Part shown: piece after piece, positions 62,698-64,000 of the stretch
Layout: the number at the start of each line of letters is the position of its first letter
How positions within the stretch are numbered: position 1 is the first letter of the stretch
NCBI GenBank assembly: GCA_031417555.1
Contig: JANOVV010000028.1
Coordinates: forward strand, 1 to 64,000
Source: JADKIH01 sp031417555
Lineage (GTDB): Bacteria > Bacteroidota > Bacteroidia > AKYH767-A > 2013-40CM-41-45
DNA: 64,000 bases
Direction of reading: 5' to 3'
The notes under the pieces: generated by a model
The model's database searches: none
What the model saw: only the letters and a program-made list of their open reading frames with translations
What the model was told of the DNA's origin: nothing
Position numbers and translations under genes: made by a program

Positions 62698-63081
62698 TCA
62701 GACCTTTGAAAAATGCTCTATGACAAAAGCATGTTTTTGATTTTCAGTCATTTTATCTGCTTGTTTTACTTCGATATTTATATTTTCAAATCGATGATCA
62801 GCTTTTAAAATATTAAATAACTCAGCCTTGGCATCTGTCGGTCCAAAAATAATTACTTCATCAAATTTTCTAATTTCTTCACCCAATTTTTTATAATATT
62901 CGGATTGTTGATGTTGTTCTTTATTATGCATAAGTGATTCGCCCTTTCCCATACTAGTTGCCATTACTTCATGAGTAAATTTTGATTCAATTGTTTTTGA
63001 TTCAATTGGACCGGTATTAACTTCCATCAAATGTGCACTTGCATGATCCAACCAAATACCTAAATATTTTGCTTTTGTCAT
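62698..63081 (-). CDS. Small cytoplasmic protein, possible eRF1-like/host-attachment fold
   Basis: 127 residues, no signal peptide. YLGIWLDHASAHLMEVNTG and FDEVIIFGPTDAKAELFNIL resemble the alternating strand-helix pattern of small eRF1-domain-3-like proteins annotated as translational machinery or host-attachment proteins. I would not assign a molecular function. In operon with the 63154-63366 gene (72 bp spacing) under the motif at 63412. Confidence 0.6.
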   Translation of the reverse strand: MTKAKYLGIWLDHASAHLMEVNTGPIESKTIESKFTHEVMATSMGKGESLMHNKEQHQQSEYYKKLGEEIRKFDEVIIFGPTDAKAELFNILKADHRFENINIEVKQADKMTENQKHAFVIEHFSKV

Positions 63082-63153
63082 TTCTAATTTATTTGTTTTT
63101 ATTTTGTTAAAAGAATAAATTTAATTGTAAATATTGTTTTTAAGAGCTTACAC

Positions 63154-63366
63154 TTAAATAATTGAATGATTACTTTCATATTTATTTAACAATGCTTCTA
63201 ATGAATTATAATAATCTTTAAGGATTTTAATATTTATTTCCGGATTTTCTGTATCTGGAATTGTAACCGGCATTTCAGCAATGTATTTAGTTAACTCCGG
63301 AAATTTATCCTGAATAGTCATAGTTAATTTTAAAATATCACTATTCAATTCCTTTTCTGTTTTCAT
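63154..63366 (-). CDS. Small hypothetical protein
   Basis: 70 residues, acidic and helical (TEKELNSDILKLTMTIQDKF, KILKDYYNSLEALLNKYES). No signal peptide or known domain. A bona fide gene is supported by the canonical promoter site directly upstream, with a ~12-nt predicted leader, and by operon position. Function unknown. Confidence 0.68.
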   Translation of the reverse strand: MKTEKELNSDILKLTMTIQDKFPELTKYIAEMPVTIPDTENPEINIKILKDYYNSLEALLNKYESNHSII

Positions 63367-63383
63367 ATTGGATATTTAAAAAT

Positions 63384-63448
63384 CAAAGTTACTTTACCTG
63401 GAAATTATAATGTTATAAAAATTTTGAAATAAGTTACATTATTCCCAC
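63384..63448 (-). promoter_or_regulatory. Island promoter motif, site 11 (upstream of 63154-63366)
   Basis: GTTATAAAAAT at 63412 and GTTACATTATTCCCAC at 63433, 21 bp apart. The -7 box TAACTTTG (63391-63384) matches the Bacteroidota consensus TAnnTTTG perfectly and starts 21 bp past the proximal half-site. Confidence 0.83.
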
Positions 63449-63517
63449 TTTCAGAAAAATGTTTCTTTCTACCAGTAAATTCAATTTTTTGAAAATTTAC
63501 TTTTGATAAGTATTATT

Positions 63518-64000
63518 TTATTCGGCGGGAATATAAATATCAAATTGTGCACCTTTATTTAATTCACTTTTAGCTGAGATTATTCCACTGTGATTTTCAA
63601 CTATTTTTTTTACGATTGCAAGCCCGATTCCAGTACCGGCATAAACTTCTTTACCGTGAAGTTTTTGGAACACTTCAAAAATACGTTCACTAAAGTGTGG
63701 CTCGAAGCCAATGCCATTATCTTTTATTGTGATATGGCAATAGTTCTTTCCGGATGAAAGTTTTGGATTATTTAATGTACTGCCTTTTACATTTTGACTC
63801 TTGATTGATATAATCGGAGAAACACCGGGATTTGAAAATTTGAGTGCATTACTTATAAGATTGTACATAAGCTGGCGAAATTGAAAAGAAATAATGTTTG
63901 CATATCCAAGTTCAGTTGATTCAATTTTGGCTTGTTTTTCTTGAATGGTATCTCTTAATTCTGCTTTTACTTCTTCTATAATTAATTTTAGTTCTGTTTT
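63518..64000 (-). CDS. Histidine kinase, C-terminal ATPase part only (truncated by window edge)
   Basis: 161 codons remain open to the right edge; the start and sensor part lie outside. Visible HATPase_c motifs: N-box NLISNALKFSNPG, G1 box DNGIGFEPHF, and GTGIGLAIVKKIVENHSG. The F-box (FEVFQKL) is present. A start at 63868 would cut off helix residues that continue in frame (KAELRDTIQEKQAKIES, then QFRQL), so the real protein is longer. No cognate receiver gene is adjacent within the window. Confidence 0.93.
   Translation of the reverse strand, partial: KTELKLIIEEVKAELRDTIQEKQAKIESTELGYANIISFQFRQLMYNLISNALKFSNPGVSPIISIKSQNVKGSTLNNPKLSSGKNYCHITIKDNGIGFEPHFSERIFEVFQKLHGKEVYAGTGIGLAIVKKIVENHSGIISAKSELNKGAQFDIYIPAE

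Overview
The window is AT-rich Bacteroidota DNA, probably from an environmental Chitinophagales/Sphingobacteriales-type bacterium. Several proteins carry type IX secretion (T9SS) C-terminal sorting tails. There are HYR-repeat and collagen-repeat surface proteins, a TonB-dependent receptor, A/T-rich leaders without Shine-Dalgarno sequences, and promoter -7 boxes of the Bacteroidota type (TAnnTTTG-like). No rRNA, tRNA, CRISPR array, transposase or phage gene was seen.

Layout. (1) 1-5762: 5' part of a giant minus-strand HYR-repeat adhesin that runs off the left edge. (2) 5763-6870: gene-free DNA rich in nested inverted repeats. (3) 6871-10830: a fused SpmA/SpmB-type nucleoside-recognition membrane protein and an MFS/spermidine-synthase-like fusion. 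(4) 11319-16226: a small T9SS protein and a collagen-like surface protein. (5) 16494-17669: a secreted thioredoxin-like protein. (6) 17715-23013: a molybdenum-cofactor operon (moaA, moeA, a ModE-like remnant, a TauE-type permease, mobA, moaD, moaE, moaCB). (7) 23240-29189: SIMPL protein, secreted sugar-dehydrogenase-like protein and TonB receptor. (8) 29401-36951: a five-gene glycan operon (kinase-like phosphotransferase, ABC exporter, YdjC-type deacetylase, glycosyltransferase, glycosidase-GT2 fusion). (9) 37317-40126: a repeat-bearing T9SS protein and a Rieske oxygenase.

(10) 40180-64000: a dense, almost entirely minus-strand accessory island of small stress and envelope genes: CsbD, DUF1003, YtxH, holin-like, tiny membrane proteins, PAP2 phosphatases, DUF3943, DUF2383, an FAD-Rieske oxidoreductase, cupin, AraC-type regulator, metallophosphoesterases, phospholipase C, GT4 plus GH130, receiver and histidine kinase.

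The main discovery is in region 10. Eleven intergenic sites share one promoter architecture, all in the direction of the minus-strand genes. Each has two direct half-sites exactly 21 bp apart (plus-strand reading GTTACATAACT then GTTACATTATTCACAC), followed 21-22 bp downstream by a -7 box (consensus yAnnTTTr). Every site lies just upstream of an island gene or operon. The 21-bp direct-repeat geometry is what an AraC-family activator would use, and an AraC-family protein is encoded inside the island (53724-54284). I infer a co-regulated stress/envelope regulon extending beyond the right edge. I noticed no copies in the first 40 kb, although that was reading by eye.
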